Origin: Streptomyces sp. NBC_00569
GTDB taxonomy: Bacteria; Actinomycetota; Actinomycetes; Streptomycetales; Streptomycetaceae
NCBI RefSeq assembly: GCF_036345255.1
Contig: NZ_CP107783.1
Coordinates: 2,480,001 to 2,544,000 of the forward strand
DNA length: 64,000 nucleotides
Direction: 5' to 3'
Below the pieces are notes generated by a model that was given only the letters and a program-made list of their open reading frames with translations, was not told the DNA's origin and did not search any database. Shown in pieces: positions 1-8,446 of this stretch. The stretch's first letter is position 1. Every line of letters begins with the position of its first letter. Position numbers and translations under genes: made by a program.

Positions 1-1458
1 CAGCTTGGCCAGTTCCTGGGTCGCCTCGCGCTGGATGCGGCGGCGGGCGGCGAACCAGCCGGCGACGAGCAGGACCGCGATGACCGGGATCAACATCAGG
101 GTCTTGCGGCCCGTGTCCGGGTCGTTCCACATGAGACCGAGCACGAGCAGCAGGAAGACGATCGTGACGATCTCGGTGACCGGGGACCAGGGCAGGCGGA
201 ACGACGGCCGCTTGATCAGGCCCTGCTTGGCCCGCCGGACGAACGCCAGGTGGGCGACCATGATCATGACCCAGGTGCCGATGATGCCGATCGAGGAGAC
301 CTCGATGACGATCTCGAAGGCGTCGTGCGGGAGGAGGTAGTTGAGGCCCACGCCCAGGACGCCGACGCCGGCGGTGAGCAGGATGCCGCCGTACGGCACC
401 TGGCTGCGGTTCATGCGGGCGGTGAACTTCGGGGCGGAGCCCGACATCGCCATGGAGCGCAGGATGCGGCCCGTGGAGTAGAGGCCGGAGTTGAGGCTGG
501 ACATGGCCGCGGTGAGCACGACCAGGTTCATGATGTCGCCGATGCCGCCCACGCCCAGCTTGCTGAAGAGCGTGACGAAGGGGCTCTCGTTCGACGAGTA
601 CACCGAGGACGGCAGCAGCAGCGCGAGGAGCAGCACCGAGCCGCAGTAGAACAGGCCGACGCGCCACATGATCGAGTTCACCGCGCGCGGGACGACCTTC
701 TGCGGGTCGGCGGTCTCGCCCGCCGCGACACCCACCAGCTCCAGGGCGGCGTACGCGAAGACGACACCCTGCATGACGAGGACCACCGACATGGTGCCGC
801 CCGGCATGAATCCGCCGTGCTCCGTGATCATGTTCAGGCCCGGGGTCTGGCCGTCGATCGGGTGCTGGGTGGCGACCAGGAAGATGCCCACGAACAGGAA
901 GGCGACGAGCGTGGCCACCTTGATGATCGCGAACCAGAACTCCATCTCGCCGAAGTACTTCACCGAGATCAGGTTCACGCCGAGCACGACCGCGAGGGCG
1001 ATCAGCGCGAGCACCCACTGCGGAATGGTCGTGAAGGCACTCCAGTACTGGGTGTACAGGGCGATCGCGGTGATGTCCGCGATGCCTGTCATCGACCAGT
1101 TGAGGAAGTACATCCAGCCGGCGACGTAGGCGCCCTTCTCGCCGAGGAACTCGCGCGCGTAGGACACGAAGGAACCGGAGGACGGCCGGTACACGACCAT
1201 CTCACCGAGGGCGCGTACGACCAGGTAGGCGAAGACACCGCAGACGAGGTACGCGACGGCGAGTGCGGGGCCCGCCGAGTGGAGGCGGCCACCCGCTCCG
1301 AGGAACAGTCCGGTACCGATCGCGCCACCGATCGCGATCATGTTGACGTGGCGGGCCTTGAGGTCCTTGCTGTAGCCGGCGTCACCCGCGTCGGCGGGCG
1401 TCTGGGACGCATCTGTGCGGGATGCGTCCAGAGCCGTGTTGGCGGCTTCCTTGCTCAC
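1..1458 (-). CDS. Amino-acid permease (APC superfamily), 3' end outside window
   Basis: Polytopic inner-membrane transporter of the AAT/CycA-GabP type, expected to import amino acids with protons. The N-terminal part reads MNMIAIGGAIGTGLFLGAGG-like (typical APC TM1) followed by a conserved GEMVVYRPSSGSF segment, and about a dozen hydrophobic segments follow. 486 codons are visible and the C-terminus runs off the left edge just after the last membrane segment. The GTG start at 1458 is preceded by GAGGGA about nine bases upstream. Substrate cannot be read from sequence; D-serine/D-alanine/glycine or GABA are the usual assignments. It is divergent from the MerR gene across 345 bp. Confidence 0.85.
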   Translation of the reverse strand, partial: MSKEAANTALDASRTDASQTPADAGDAGYSKDLKARHVNMIAIGGAIGTGLFLGAGGRLHSAGPALAVAYLVCGVFAYLVVRALGEMVVYRPSSGSFVSYAREFLGEKGAYVAGWMYFLNWSMTGIADITAIALYTQYWSAFTTIPQWVLALIALAVVLGVNLISVKYFGEMEFWFAIIKVATLVAFLFVGIFLVATQHPIDGQTPGLNMITEHGGFMPGGTMSVVLVMQGVVFAYAALELVGVAAGETADPQKVVPRAVNSIMWRVGLFYCGSVLLLALLLPSSVYSSNESPFVTLFSKLGVGGIGDIMNLVVLTAAMSSLNSGLYSTGRILRSMAMSGSAPKFTARMNRSQVPYGGILLTAGVGVLGVGLNYLLPHDAFEIVIEVSSIGIIGTWVMIMVAHLAFVRRAKQGLIKRPSFRLPWSPVTEIVTIVFLLLVLGLMWNDPDTGRKTLMLIPVIAVLLVAGWFAARRRIQREATQELAKL

Positions 1459-1803
1459 GTGGGGGGATCCCTCTGTGGTGCCCGGATCGCTCCGGGGTCC
1501 GGATGTGCTGCGGCCCGCGACATTCCTGACATGGCGCGGACCGACTGTGCACCTTCCCCCACGAACCGAGCGGCACGCGGTGGCGGAGATCACATAGCGG
1601 CACTTCTCACATGATGATCAACCCCTGTACAGCGGGTTCGGCGAGGCGTATAAGCACTCGCTCATTCCCGAACGGCCCCTGGGCGCCCGCCTTTTCCGTC
1701 GCGCCGCGCTTTCACAACGTTGGTGTGTCAGCAATACTGTTGAACCTGCTGGGCGTGGAACCGGAGCGCGGCAGGACGCGGGAGCCGAGAAGCGAGGCGC
1801 AGC
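1459..1803. other. Divergent intergenic region, permease/MerR
   Basis: No gene seen in these 345 bases. It must hold the promoters of both flanking genes. Around 1650-1663 the string TAAGCACTCGCTC is an 11/13 match to TAAGCGCTTGCTC in the palindrome upstream of the racemase gene (9662-9675, read on the minus strand). Near 1728-1750 there is TGGTGTGTCAGCA, similar to TGGTGTTACATCA in the same racemase leader. These shared strings suggest a common regulator, but they are weak matches. Confidence 0.4.
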
Positions 1804-2544
1804 ATGACGACGGACACCGAGGAGCCGACGCTCACGGTCGACGAACTGGCCGCGCGCGCGGGCGTCACCGTCCGTACGATCCGCTTCTACAGCACGAAGG
1901 GCCTGCTGCCGCCGCCCGTGATCGGGCCGCGCCGGGTCGGCCACTACGGCCCGGAGCACCTCTCCCGGCTCGCGCTCATCGAGGAGCTCCAGCACCAGGG
2001 CATGACCCTCGCCGCGATCGAGCGGTATCTGGAACAGCTGCCGACGGACCTGAGCGCGCACGATCTCGCGATCCATCGCGCGCTGGTCGCGAGCTGGGCC
2101 CCGGACGCGGAGGAGGACGTCACACGGGCGGAGCTGGAGCGCCGGGCGGGGCGGGCCCTGTCCGGGGAGGATCTGGACCGGCTCGCCGCGATGGGCGCCG
2201 TCGCGTACCTGGAGGACAGCGACAGCTTCCGCGTGGACCCCGGTCTGCTGCGGCTCGGGGTGGAGCTGCTGGGGGTGCCGATCGCCCACGAGACGATCCT
2301 CGCGGCGCGCACCGTCCTCATGGAGCACACCCGGGACGCCGCGCAGGAGCTGACGCGGCTGTTCCGCGACGAGGTGTGGGGGCCCTACCGGGAGCGGGAG
2401 TCGAACCCTGAGGATCCCGCGCACGTGGCGGCCATGAAGTCGCTGTCGGCCCATATGCAGCCGCTGGTGGTGCAGGCCCTGGTGACCGCGTTCCAGCGGT
2501 CGCTCAAGGAGCAGCTGCGGGAGGCGTTCCGCGCCGAGAGCTGA
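1804..2544 (+). CDS. MerR-family transcriptional regulator
   Basis: 246-residue regulator with an N-terminal winged helix-turn-helix (roughly residues 9-78: LTVDELAARAGVTVRTIRFY, then the GLLPPP wing and the HLSRL...HQGMTLAAI region typical of MerR). The C-terminal two thirds lack the metal-binding cysteines of metal-sensing MerR proteins and resemble the longer effector domains of actinobacterial MerR regulators. ATG at 1804 has GCGAGG six bases upstream. It is convergent with, and 26 bp from, the FadB-type gene. Control of the adjacent acyl-CoA degradation genes is likely by context only. Confidence 0.85.
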   Translation: MTTDTEEPTLTVDELAARAGVTVRTIRFYSTKGLLPPPVIGPRRVGHYGPEHLSRLALIEELQHQGMTLAAIERYLEQLPTDLSAHDLAIHRALVASWAPDAEEDVTRAELERRAGRALSGEDLDRLAAMGAVAYLEDSDSFRVDPGLLRLGVELLGVPIAHETILAARTVLMEHTRDAAQELTRLFRDEVWGPYRERESNPEDPAHVAAMKSLSAHMQPLVVQALVTAFQRSLKEQLREAFRAES

Positions 2545-2570
2545 GCCCCCGGCGCGGAACCCCGTGACGG

Positions 2571-4742
2571 TCAGGCGTCGGTGAAGGTCTCGCCCTTCCC
2601 GGCCTTCTCGACGAGCAGCGCGGTCGGCTGGAAACGCTCGCCGTAGCGCTCGGCGAGCTCGCGCGAGCGGGCCACGAAGCCCGGCAGGCCGCCCTCGTAG
2701 CCGTTGATGTACTGCAGGACTCCGCCGGTCCAGCCCGGGAAGCCGATGCCGAAGATGGAGCCGATGTTGGCGTCCGCGACCGAGGTCAGGACGCCCTCCT
2801 CCAGGAGGCGCACCGTGTCGAGCGCCTCGGAGAAGAGCATGCGTTCCTGCATGTCCTTGAACGGGATCTCGTACCCGGGCTGGGTGAAGTGCTCGCGCAG
2901 GCCCGGCCACAGGCCGGCGCGCTTGCCGTCCACGTACTCGTAGAAGCCCGCGCCGCCGCTGCGCCCGGGACGGTCGAACTCCTCGACCATGCGGTCGATG
3001 ACGACATCAGCGGGGTGGCCGGCCCAGGTGCCGCCCGCCTCCTCGACGGCTCGCTTCGTCTCGTTACGGATCTTGCGGGGCAGCGTGAGCGTCAGCTCGT
3101 CCATCAGGGACAGGACCTTGGCCGGGTAGCCGGCCTGGGCCGCGGCCTGTTCGACGGAGGCGGGCTCGACGCCCTCGGCGACCATCGCGACACCCTCGTT
3201 GATGAAGTGCCCGATGACGCGCGAGGTGAAGAACCCGCGCGAGTCGTTCACGACGATCGGCGTCTTGTTGATCTGGCGGACCAGGTCGAAGGCGCGGGCG
3301 AGCGCCTCGTCACCGCTGCGCTCGCCCTTGATGATCTCGACGAGCGGCATCTTGTCGACGGGCGAGAAGAAGTGCAGCCCGATGAAGTCCTCGGCCCGCT
3401 CCACGCCCTCGGCGAGCAGGGTGATCGGCAGGGTCGAGGTGTTGGAGCACAGCAGCGCGTCGGGCTCGATGACGTGCTGGATCTCCTTGAACACCTTGTG
3501 CTTGAGCGCCGGGTCCTCGAAGACGGCCTCGATCACGGCGTCGCAGCCCGCGAGGTCCTGCGGTTCGGCGGTGGGCGTGATGCGGGCGAGGAGGGCGTCC
3601 GCCTTCTCCTGCGTGGTGCGGCCGCGGGAGACGGCCTTGGCGCAGAGCTTCTCGGAGTAGCCCTTGCCCCGGGCGGCGGCGTCGGCGGTCACGTCCTTGA
3701 GGACGACCTCGATGCCCGCGCGGGCGCACGAGTAGGCGATGCCCGCGCCCATCATGCCGGCGCCGAGGACGGCGACCTTGCGGACGGTGTGCTTCTCGAT
3801 GCCCTTGGGCCGGTTCGCGCCGGAGTTGACGGCCTGGAGGTCGAAGAAGAACGCCTGGATCATGTTCTTCGCGGTCTGGCCGGTGACGAGCTCGGTGAAG
3901 TAGCGCGCCTCGATGGTCAGGGCCGTCTCGAAGTCGACCTGGGAGCCCTCGACGGCCGTGGCGAGGATGTTGCGCGGGGCCGGGTAGGGGGCGCCGTTCA
4001 GCTGCTTCTTGAGGTTGGCCGGGAAGGCGGGCAGGTTCGCCGCGAACTTCGGGTTGGCCGGGGTGCCGCCCGGGATGCGGTAGCCGGGCTTGTCCCAGGG
4101 CTGCTGCGACTCGGGGTTGGCGTCGATGAAGGCGCGCGCCTGGGCGAGCATCTCCTCGGGGGTGGCGGCCACCTCGTGGACGAGGCCGTTCTCCAGGGCA
4201 CGCTTCGGGGTGTACTGGGTGCCCTGGAGGAGCACCTTCAGCAGGGCGTCGGTGATGCCCATGAGGCGTACGGTGCGGGTCACGCCGCCGCCCGCGGGGA
4301 GCAGGCCGAGCGTGACCTCCGGGAGGCCGATCTTGGAGCCGGGCGCGTCGAGGGCGATGCGGTGGTGGGAGGCGAGCGCGATCTCGTAACCGCCGCCCAG
4401 GGCCGCGCCGTTGATCGCCGCGACGACGGGCTTGCCGAGCGTCTCGATGCGGCGCAGGGAGTGCTTGATGCCGGTGCCGGTCTCGAACGCCTGCTGGGCG
4501 CTCTCGGGGCCGGCCTTCATCATGTCCTTGAGGTCACCGCCGGCGAAGAACGTCTTCTTGGCGGAGGTGTAGATGATGCCGCGGATCGAGTCCTTCTCGG
4601 CCTCGGCGCGGTCGGCGATCGCGGCGATGGAGTCCTTGAACGCCTGGTTCATCGTGTTCGCGGACTGGTTGGGGTCGTCGAGGACGAGCGTGACGATGCC
4701 GGTCTCGTCCTGTTCCCAGCGGATGGTGGTGCTCTCGGGCAT
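2571..4742 (-). CDS. fadB: Multifunctional fatty-acid oxidation enzyme (enoyl-CoA hydratase/3-hydroxyacyl-CoA dehydrogenase)
   Basis: 723-residue FadB-type protein that hydrates 2-enoyl-CoA and then oxidises L-3-hydroxyacyl-CoA with NAD+. The hydratase half (about 1-200) shows the oxyanion-hole segments FFAGGDLKDM and ALGGGYEIALASHHRI, and the catalytic-glutamate region IGLPEVTLGLLPAGGG. The dehydrogenase half begins with the Rossmann motif VAVLGAGMMGAGIAY (near residue 330) and contains IGLHFFSPVDKMPLVEII. The in-frame ORF extends further upstream, but ATG 4742 has GGAG eight bases upstream and starts the conserved fold. It follows the thiolase gene by 233 bp, in the usual alpha/beta trifunctional pairing. 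Confidence 0.92.
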   Translation of the reverse strand: MPESTTIRWEQDETGIVTLVLDDPNQSANTMNQAFKDSIAAIADRAEAEKDSIRGIIYTSAKKTFFAGGDLKDMMKAGPESAQQAFETGTGIKHSLRRIETLGKPVVAAINGAALGGGYEIALASHHRIALDAPGSKIGLPEVTLGLLPAGGGVTRTVRLMGITDALLKVLLQGTQYTPKRALENGLVHEVAATPEEMLAQARAFIDANPESQQPWDKPGYRIPGGTPANPKFAANLPAFPANLKKQLNGAPYPAPRNILATAVEGSQVDFETALTIEARYFTELVTGQTAKNMIQAFFFDLQAVNSGANRPKGIEKHTVRKVAVLGAGMMGAGIAYSCARAGIEVVLKDVTADAAARGKGYSEKLCAKAVSRGRTTQEKADALLARITPTAEPQDLAGCDAVIEAVFEDPALKHKVFKEIQHVIEPDALLCSNTSTLPITLLAEGVERAEDFIGLHFFSPVDKMPLVEIIKGERSGDEALARAFDLVRQINKTPIVVNDSRGFFTSRVIGHFINEGVAMVAEGVEPASVEQAAAQAGYPAKVLSLMDELTLTLPRKIRNETKRAVEEAGGTWAGHPADVVIDRMVEEFDRPGRSGGAGFYEYVDGKRAGLWPGLREHFTQPGYEIPFKDMQERMLFSEALDTVRLLEEGVLTSVADANIGSIFGIGFPGWTGGVLQYINGYEGGLPGFVARSRELAERYGERFQPTALLVEKAGKGETFTDA

Positions 4743-4820
4743 GTGTGGCTCCGTGAAATTCGTGCGGGCGGTGAGGTGGGAGTGGGCTGGTTCTTCGTCG
4801 CTGGGTGCGGCTCCGGTGGG

Positions 4821-4939
4821 GGCTGGTCGCGCAGTTCCCCGCGCCCCTGAAATGCGGGCACTGCGTACCGCATTTCCCCGATGAAGGCCGGCGGCGAAGC
4901 CGCTCGCCTTCAGGGGCGCGGGGAACTGCGCGACCAGCC
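4821..4939. repeat. Long inverted repeat with internal hairpins
   Basis: The outer arms 4821-4851 and 4909-4939 are complementary over about 31 bases (right arm core CAGGGGCGCGGGGAACTGCG). Two smaller hairpins lie inside: AATGCGG...CCGCATT at 4851-4874, and GCGGC/GCCGC around 4890-4902. Transcribed, this would fold as a multi-branched structure. The GGGGCGCGGGGAACTGCGCGA type of arm is, as I recall, a common intergenic repeat in Streptomyces. Here it separates the thiolase stop from the fadB start in the same operon direction, so it could act as a partial terminator or an mRNA stabiliser. Confidence 0.85.
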
Positions 4940-4975
4940 ACAGACAACCCGGCGACGAAGACCGCCCCGGCGGCG

Positions 4976-6190
4976 CTAGACCCGTTCCACGATCGTGGCG
5001 ATACCCATGCCTCCCCCGACACACAACGTGGCGAGCCCATAGCGCAGATCGCGCCTCTCGAGCTCGTCCACGAGCGTCCCCAGGATCATCGCGCCGGTGG
5101 CACCGAGCGGGTGCCCCAACGCGATCGCCCCGCCGTTGACGTTCACCTTGTCCAAGGACAGCCCCATGTCCCGCACGAAGCGGAGCACCACCGCCGCGAA
5201 GGCCTCGTTGATCTCGACGAGGTCGATGTCGTCGATGGTCAGACCCGCCTTGGCGAGGGCCTTGCGGCTGGCGGGCGCGGGACCGGTGAGCATGATCGTC
5301 GGCTCGGAGCCGGAGACGGCCGCGGAGACGATCCGCGCGCGCGGGGTCAGGCCGTGGCGCTCGCCGACCTCCTTGGTGCCGATGGCGACGAGGGACGCGC
5401 CGTCGACGATGCCGGAGGAGTTGCCCGCGTGGTGGACGTGGTCGATCTTCTCGACCCAGTGGTACTTCTGCAGGGCGACGGCGTCGAAGCCGCCGAGGTC
5501 GCCGATGTCCGCGAACGACGGCTTCAGCTTGGCGAGCGAGTCGGCGGTCGTGCCGGGGCGCAGGAACTCGTCGTGGTCGAGAACGGTCAGGCCGCTGCGG
5601 TCCGTGACGGGCACGACGGAGCGGGCGAAACGGCCGTCCTTCACGGCGGCGGCCGCGCGCTCCTGCGAGAGCGCCGCGTACTCGTCGACGTCGCGCCGGG
5701 AGAAGCCCTCGATGGTGGCGATCAGGTCCGCGCCGATGCCCTGCGGCACGAAGCCCGTCTCGTAGTTGGTCATCGGGTCGGCGAACCAGGCGCCGCCGTC
5801 CGAGGCCATCGGGACGCGCGACATCGACTCGACGCCGCCGGCGAGGACGAGGTCCTCCCAGCCCGAACGGACCTTCATGGCGGCCAGGTTGACCGCTTCG
5901 AGGCCCGAGGCACAGAAGCGGTTCTCCTGCACACCGGCCACGGTGTCGGGCAGTCCGGCGGCGATGGCCGCGATCCGCGCGATGTCGGAGCCCTGGTCGC
6001 CGACCGGGCCGACGACGCCGAGCACGATGTCGTCGATGGCGGCGGGGTCGAGGTCCGGGAAGCGCCGCTGGACCTCGTGAATCAGTCCGACGACGAGGTC
6101 GATCGGCTTGGTGCCGTGCAGGGCGCCGTTCGCCTTGCCGCGTCCGCGCGGGGTGCGGATCGCGTCGTACACGTACGCTTCGGTGCTCAC
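4976..6190 (-). CDS. fadA: Acetyl-CoA acyltransferase (thiolase), beta-oxidation
   Basis: 404-residue thiolase II family enzyme that cleaves 3-ketoacyl-CoA with CoA. The nucleophilic cysteine lies in [16 protein letters not shown], the histidine in [15 protein letters not shown], and the second catalytic cysteine in [11 protein letters not shown] near the C-terminus. GTG at 6190 is chosen over the in-frame ATG at 6205 because GAAAGG lies about eight bases before the GTG and nothing suitable precedes the ATG. It is the fourth gene of the minus-strand acyl-CoA degradation run, downstream of the acyl-CoA dehydrogenase. Confidence 0.92.
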   Translation of the reverse strand: MSTEAYVYDAIRTPRGRGKANGALHGTKPIDLVVGLIHEVQRRFPDLDPAAIDDIVLGVVGPVGDQGSDIARIAAIAAGLPDTVAGVQENRFCASGLEAVNLAAMKVRSGWEDLVLAGGVESMSRVPMASDGGAWFADPMTNYETGFVPQGIGADLIATIEGFSRRDVDEYAALSQERAAAAVKDGRFARSVVPVTDRSGLTVLDHDEFLRPGTTADSLAKLKPSFADIGDLGGFDAVALQKYHWVEKIDHVHHAGNSSGIVDGASLVAIGTKEVGERHGLTPRARIVSAAVSGSEPTIMLTGPAPASRKALAKAGLTIDDIDLVEINEAFAAVVLRFVRDMGLSLDKVNVNGGAIALGHPLGATGAMILGTLVDELERRDLRYGLATLCVGGGMGIATIVERV

Positions 6191-6204
6191 TCGCTTGCCT
6201 TTCA

Positions 6205-6240
6205 ATGAGGGTGGGCCGGGCGATGAGGGTGGGCCGGGCC
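6205..6240. repeat. 18-bp tandem duplication
   Basis: ATGAGGGTGGGCCGGGCG at 6205-6222 is repeated at 6223-6240 with one mismatch. It lies in the 67-bp gap between the acyl-CoA dehydrogenase stop and the thiolase start. Function unknown; it may be simple slippage. Confidence 0.8.
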
Positions 6241-6257
6241 GGGAGGTCGGTGGGGAG

Positions 6258-7406
6258 TCAGCCGAGCAGCGAGCGCCCGATGATCTCCTTCATGATCTCG
6301 GTCGTGCCGCCGTAGATCGTCTGGATGCGTCCGTCGGTGAAGGCCCTGGCGACGCGGTACTCCGTCATGTAGCCGTAGCCGCCGTGGAGCTGGAGGCAGC
6401 GGTCCGCCACACGCTTCTGGAGTTCGGTCGCCCACCACTTGGCCATCGAGGCGTGCACCGCGTCGAGTGCGCCGTCCGAGTGGTCGACGATGCAGCGGTC
6501 CAGGAAGGTCCGGGTGACGGCGCACTCGGTGGCCATCTCGGCTATCTCGAACCGGATGTGCTGGAGCTTGGCGAGGGGCCGGCCGAAGGCCTCGCGCTCC
6601 TTGACGTAGGTCGTGGTGATCTCCAGGAGGTGCTCCGCGGCGGCGATCCCGGCGACGGCGATGCCCATGCGCTCCTGCGCGAGGTTCGTCATCAGGTGGA
6701 CGAAGGCGCCGTTGAGCTCGCCGAGGAGATTCTCCTTCGGGACGCGTACGTCGTTGAAGAAGAGCTCGGCCGTGTCCTGGGACTTCTGGCCGATCTTGTC
6801 GAGGTTGCGGCCGCGCTCGAAGCCCTCCATGCCGCGCTCGACGACCAGGAGGGACAGGCCGTGGGCGCCGCCCTCGGGCGTCGTCTTCGCGACGACGATC
6901 ACGAGGTCGGCGAGGATCCCGTTCGAGATGAACGTCTTGGAACCGTTGAGCACCCAGTGGTCGCCGCGGTCCTCGGCCGAGGTGCGGATGCCCTGGAGGT
7001 CCGATCCGGCGCCCGGCTCGGTCATCGCGATGGCGGTGATCAGCGAGCCGTCGCAGAAACCGGGCAGCCAGCGGCGCTTCTGCTCGTCCGTGGCGAGAGA
7101 CGTCAGGTACGGCCCGATGATGTCGTTGTGGAGACCGATCGCGAGGCCGGCGGCTCCCGCGCGCGTGAACTCCTCGGCGATGACGGCGCTGTAGCGGAAG
7201 TCTGCGTTGCCGCCGCCCCCGTACTCCTCCGGCACGGCGAGCCCGAGCAGGCCCTGGCGACCGGCCGCGAGCCACGCCTCGCGCGAGACGATGCCGTCCT
7301 TCTCCCACTGCTCGTAGTGCGGGGTGACCTCCTTGGCCAGGAAAGTGCGCACGCTCTCGCGGAACGCGTCGTGCTCCTCGGTGAAGATCTGCCGTTCCAT
7401 TGCCAT
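6258..7406 (-). CDS. Acyl-CoA dehydrogenase
   Basis: 382-residue FAD-dependent acyl-CoA dehydrogenase (domains: N-terminal helical 1-115, beta 120-215, C-terminal helical 230-380). Visible family motifs are [27 protein letters not shown] and [11 protein letters not shown]. The C-terminal catalytic-base loop of MCAD/SCAD (YEGT) reads IYGGTTEIM here. The base is therefore probably elsewhere, as in isovaleryl-/long-chain-type enzymes (inference). ATG 7406 has GGGAGGG seven bases upstream; an in-frame ATG two codons later is less well placed. The gap to the LLM oxidoreductase is 14 bp, indicating one operon. Confidence 0.92.
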   Translation of the reverse strand: MAMERQIFTEEHDAFRESVRTFLAKEVTPHYEQWEKDGIVSREAWLAAGRQGLLGLAVPEEYGGGGNADFRYSAVIAEEFTRAGAAGLAIGLHNDIIGPYLTSLATDEQKRRWLPGFCDGSLITAIAMTEPGAGSDLQGIRTSAEDRGDHWVLNGSKTFISNGILADLVIVVAKTTPEGGAHGLSLLVVERGMEGFERGRNLDKIGQKSQDTAELFFNDVRVPKENLLGELNGAFVHLMTNLAQERMGIAVAGIAAAEHLLEITTTYVKEREAFGRPLAKLQHIRFEIAEMATECAVTRTFLDRCIVDHSDGALDAVHASMAKWWATELQKRVADRCLQLHGGYGYMTEYRVARAFTDGRIQTIYGGTTEIMKEIIGRSLLG

Positions 7407-7420
7407 CGTGGTGCCCTCCC

Positions 7421-8446
7421 CTACAGCCAGTTCTTGACGGTCTCGACCAGCCGGGCGGGCTCGGGGCCGACCGGGATGACGTTCAGCATGGTGACGCCGG
7501 CGGCGCGGAAGGCCTCGACACGCTCGCGTACATAGCTCTCGGGCCCACACAGGCTCATCAGCTCGCAGAACTCGTCCGGGACGGCGGCCTCCGCCTCCTT
7601 CTTCTTCCCGGAGAGGTAGAGCTCCTGGATGAGCTTGGCCTCCTTCTCGTAGCCGTAGGCCACGGCGAGGTCGTTGTAGAAGTTCTTGCCGACCGCGCCC
7701 ATGCCGCCCACGTACAGGGCGATGTTGGGACGGGCGAGGTCGCGGGCGGCCGCCGCGTCCTCGCCGATGGCGAGCAGGCCGCCCGCGACGACCTGGAGGG
7801 GGCCGAGCTCGGGGGCGCGCTTGGCGGCGCCCTCGGCGAGCGGGGTGCCCCACACCTGGTGGGCCTTCTCCGGGATGAAGAGGGTGGGCAGCCAGCCGTC
7901 GGCGATCTCGGCCGTCATCCGGACATTGGCCGGGCCCAACGAGGCGACGTACAGCGGGACTTCGGGGCGCACGGGCCTGGAGAGGATCTTCAAGGGCTTG
8001 CCGAGCCTGCCGCCCTTCTCCGGGGGCAGCGGCATGTCCGTGATGCCGTGGTGGTCGATGACCTCGCGGCGCAGGATGCGCCGGGTCAGCTCGATGGTCT
8101 CGCGGGTACGGCCCAGCGGCTTGTCGTACGCCTTCCCGTGCCAGCCCTCGACGACCTGCGGGCCCGACGCGCCCAGGCCTATGACGGCGCGGCCGCCGGA
8201 GACGGCGTCGAGTCCGGCGGCGGTCTGGGCGATGAGGGCGGGGGTACGCGAGTAGACGTTGAGGATCGCGGCGCCGATCTTCATGCGCTCGGTGCGGGCG
8301 GCGAGGTAGCCCATGATCGTGGGCGAGTCGAAGCCGTAGGCCTCCGCGACCCAGACGGCGTCGAGGCCCGCCGACTCGAGCGCGGCGGCGTCGTCGGCCG
8401 CCTGCCGGGGATCGGCTGCGTAGGCGAGGAGTGCGGACAGCTCCAT
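7421..8446 (-). CDS. LLM-class F420-dependent oxidoreductase
   Basis: 341-residue luciferase-like monooxygenase-family TIM barrel. Segments such as ESAGLDAVWVAEAYGFDS at the N-terminus and GGRAVIGLGASGPQVVEGWHG are typical of actinobacterial F420-dependent members; no catalytic residue can be assigned confidently. The ATG overlaps the TGA of the upstream racemase gene by one base (TGATG), implying translational coupling. The operon context suggests a redox step on a CoA-linked or branched substrate, but the substrate is unknown. Confidence 0.85.
   Translation of the reverse strand: MELSALLAYAADPRQAADDAAALESAGLDAVWVAEAYGFDSPTIMGYLAARTERMKIGAAILNVYSRTPALIAQTAAGLDAVSGGRAVIGLGASGPQVVEGWHGKAYDKPLGRTRETIELTRRILRREVIDHHGITDMPLPPEKGGRLGKPLKILSRPVRPEVPLYVASLGPANVRMTAEIADGWLPTLFIPEKAHQVWGTPLAEGAAKRAPELGPLQVVAGGLLAIGEDAAAARDLARPNIALYVGGMGAVGKNFYNDLAVAYGYEKEAKLIQELYLSGKKKEAEAAVPDEFCELMSLCGPESYVRERVEAFRAAGVTMLNVIPVGPEPARLVETVKNWL

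Noticed and set aside
250..1614. 454-codon plus-strand frame opposite the permease
   Set aside because: The His/Asp/Glu/Arg-rich translation has no motif, while the minus strand gives a clear membrane transporter.
6190..6205. ATG 6205 as thiolase start
   Set aside because: No ribosome-binding site precedes it, and its codons form the Shine-Dalgarno sequence of the GTG at 6190.
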